Assembly: GCF_002218085.1 (NCBI RefSeq)
Contig: NZ_BDUC01000029.1
Coordinates: 1 to 5,683 of the forward strand
Direction: 5' to 3'
Source of the DNA: Tolypothrix sp. NIES-4075
GTDB lineage: Bacteria > Cyanobacteriota > Cyanobacteriia > Cyanobacteriales > Nostocaceae
Length of the DNA stretch: 5,683 bases
Below are positions 5,061 to 5,683 of this stretch, piece after piece. The translations under genes and the position numbers were made by a program. A model generated the notes under the pieces. The model was not told where the DNA came from. It was given only the letters and a program-made list of their open reading frames with translations, and made no database searches. Within the stretch, counting starts at the first letter, position 1; every line of letters begins with the position of its first letter.

Positions 5061-5426
5061 ATGCCAGTATCTTACTCAAAGGATTTGCGTGAGCGTGTGA
5101 TTATGGCGTATGTTGCAAAAGAAGGCTCTCAACGCCATTTGGCGCAAAGATTTAAGGTCAGCTTGTCATTTGTGCGAAACCTACTGCGTCAGTATCGGGC
5201 AAATGGCGAAGTCGAGGCGAAACAACGTGGAGGATACCAAAAGCCAACAATAACAAATGAGCATCTATCGCTTATCCAGTCTTTGGTTGAGGAAAAAAAT
5301 GATTTGTTACTTAGAGAATTATGTGATCGCTATGCAGAACGCACAGGGATTAGTGTGAGTATTACAACAATGCATCGAGCGGTAGAAAAATTAGGCTTAC
5401 GTCTAAAAAAAAAGTCTTTATGCTAG
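5061..5426 (+). CDS. IS630-family transposase, first frame (DNA-binding part)
   Basis: These 121 residues start MPVSYSKDLRERV and carry a helix-turn-helix pair: GSQRHLAQRFKVSLSFVRNLLRQYR at about 22-46, and a second unit around SITTMHRAVEKLGLRLKKK near the end. This is the paired-domain-like layout of IS630/Tc1 transposases, which bind the element ends. The frame stops with TAG at 5424-5426, after KKKSLC. The real protein continues in the +1 frame (KSLYASEQDTPRVQELR), so this frame alone lacks all catalytic residues. The switch must fall between 5407 and 5423, where both frames are open, and the A9 run at 5405-5413 sits there. No good Shine-Dalgarno is seen. Split IS630 transposases made by frameshifting are known; a decayed copy is the alternative. 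Confidence 0.85.
   Translation: MPVSYSKDLRERVIMAYVAKEGSQRHLAQRFKVSLSFVRNLLRQYRANGEVEAKQRGGYQKPTITNEHLSLIQSLVEEKNDLLLRELCDRYAERTGISVSITTMHRAVEKLGLRLKKKSLC
5405..5413 (+). promoter_or_regulatory. A9 run, likely frameshift or transcript-slippage site
   Basis: Nine A residues (CTA AAA AAA AAG in frame) lie at the start of the 17-base region open in both frames. A transcript with one A fewer, or a +1 (or -2) ribosomal shift, joins the DNA-binding frame to the catalytic frame without loss of sequence. The position is what a programmed site would need, but an inactivating single-base insertion looks the same. Confidence 0.6.
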
Positions 5427-5683
5427 CGAGCAAGATACCCCAAGAGTACAAGAGTTAAGGCATGACTATCGTCGTTGGTTAGATAAAATTGATGTCAGAA
5501 ATTTAGTCTTTGTCGATGAAGCGGGGTTGAATTTATCAATGTCACGCTTATTTGCCAGAGCCTTTGATGGTGAACGAGCAGTTGGTAGTATCCCAAGAAG
5601 TAAGGGTGGGAACGTTTCTTTGATTGGTGCTTTAAACCTTGATGGACTTGTTGCAGCGATGACCGTGCCAGGAAGTACAAATA
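5407..5683 (+). CDS. IS630-family transposase, second frame (catalytic part), cut by right window edge
   Basis: This frame is open from just after a TAA at 5404-5406 to the end of the window. After the shift it reads KSLYASEQDTPRVQELR, then HDYRRWLDKIDVRNLVFVDEAGLNL and on to GGNVSLIGALNLDGLVAAM. The LVFVDE stretch holds the first Asp of the IS630/Tc1 DDE(D) catalytic triad (codon 5515-5517). The second Asp and the final acidic residue lie beyond the edge. There is no independent start codon in a good context, so it is best read as the second half of one transposase joined at the A9 run. What is visible shows no other stop or damage, which favours a functional or very recent copy. Confidence 0.8.

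Larger units (their letters stand above)
5015..5683 (+). mobile_element. IS630-family insertion sequence, 5' part; left end not resolved, right end outside
   Basis: The element is recognised by its transposase, which starts at 5061. IS630 elements insert at TA and carry short terminal inverted repeats. The left end must lie between the SSB upstream region and 5061, but with no right end in the window the repeat cannot be identified, so 5015 is only a lower bound. Several TA dinucleotides (for example 5010-5011 and 5031-5032) could be the target. It faces away from the SSB genes. Confidence 0.7.

Noticed and set aside
5087..5095. GCGTGAGCG inside the transposase start region
   Set aside because: It encodes the conserved LRERV segment and differs from the motif at the last base; likely coincidence.
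5495..5680. Minus-strand 61-residue open frame
   Set aside because: It is antisense to the transposase catalytic frame, which carries the LVFVDE motif.
1..5683. CRISPR array, tRNA or rRNA genes
   Set aside because: No regularly spaced repeats of suitable length and no cloverleaf or ribosomal RNA sequence were seen.

Overview
The window looks like accessory DNA, plasmid- or island-like, from a filamentous cyanobacterium of the Nostoc group. Four copies of the cyanobacterial octamer GCGATCGC (HIP1) lie in the two central genes. The single-stranded-DNA-binding (SSB) proteins, the DUF6876-type protein and the IS630 transposase are all types familiar from such genomes. The assignment rests on motif and protein recall, not on a search.

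Layout: everything from position 1 to about 4990 is read on the minus strand. In transcription order, starting from the right, the genes are: an SSB protein with an N-terminal extension (4945..4463), a second, short SSB-like protein with its own strong ribosome binding site (4453..4142), a 100-residue SH3-like small protein (4061..3759), a large MrfA/Hrq1-type helicase with a C-terminal DUF1998 zinc region (3626..759), a small protein broken by one in-frame TAA (613..224), and the first 38 residues of a DUF6876-type protein running off the left edge (114..1). On the plus strand from about 5061 to the right edge is the 5' part of an IS630-family element. Its transposase is split into two frames around a run of nine A residues.

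The most striking signal is not a protein. Four of the five minus-strand transcription units are preceded by the same arrangement: an intrinsic terminator of the previous gene, 4-9 bases, a short motif close to GGCTCACGCC (a TCAC core between short complementary arms), about 24-40 bases, then the start codon. The fifth unit, the SSB pair, has the motif behind only a weak AT-rich hairpin. Three motif copies share an identical 9-mer, and all three are intergenic. The layout therefore reads as a series of one-gene (or one-gene-pair) modules, each headed by a shared element and closed by its own terminator.

Functionally, two SSB proteins next to a repair-type 3'-5' helicase suggest a module handling single-stranded or damaged DNA, for example for plasmid maintenance or transfer. 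That is inference. The role of the shared leader element (operator, RNA signal, antitermination site or recombination site) cannot be decided from this sequence alone.
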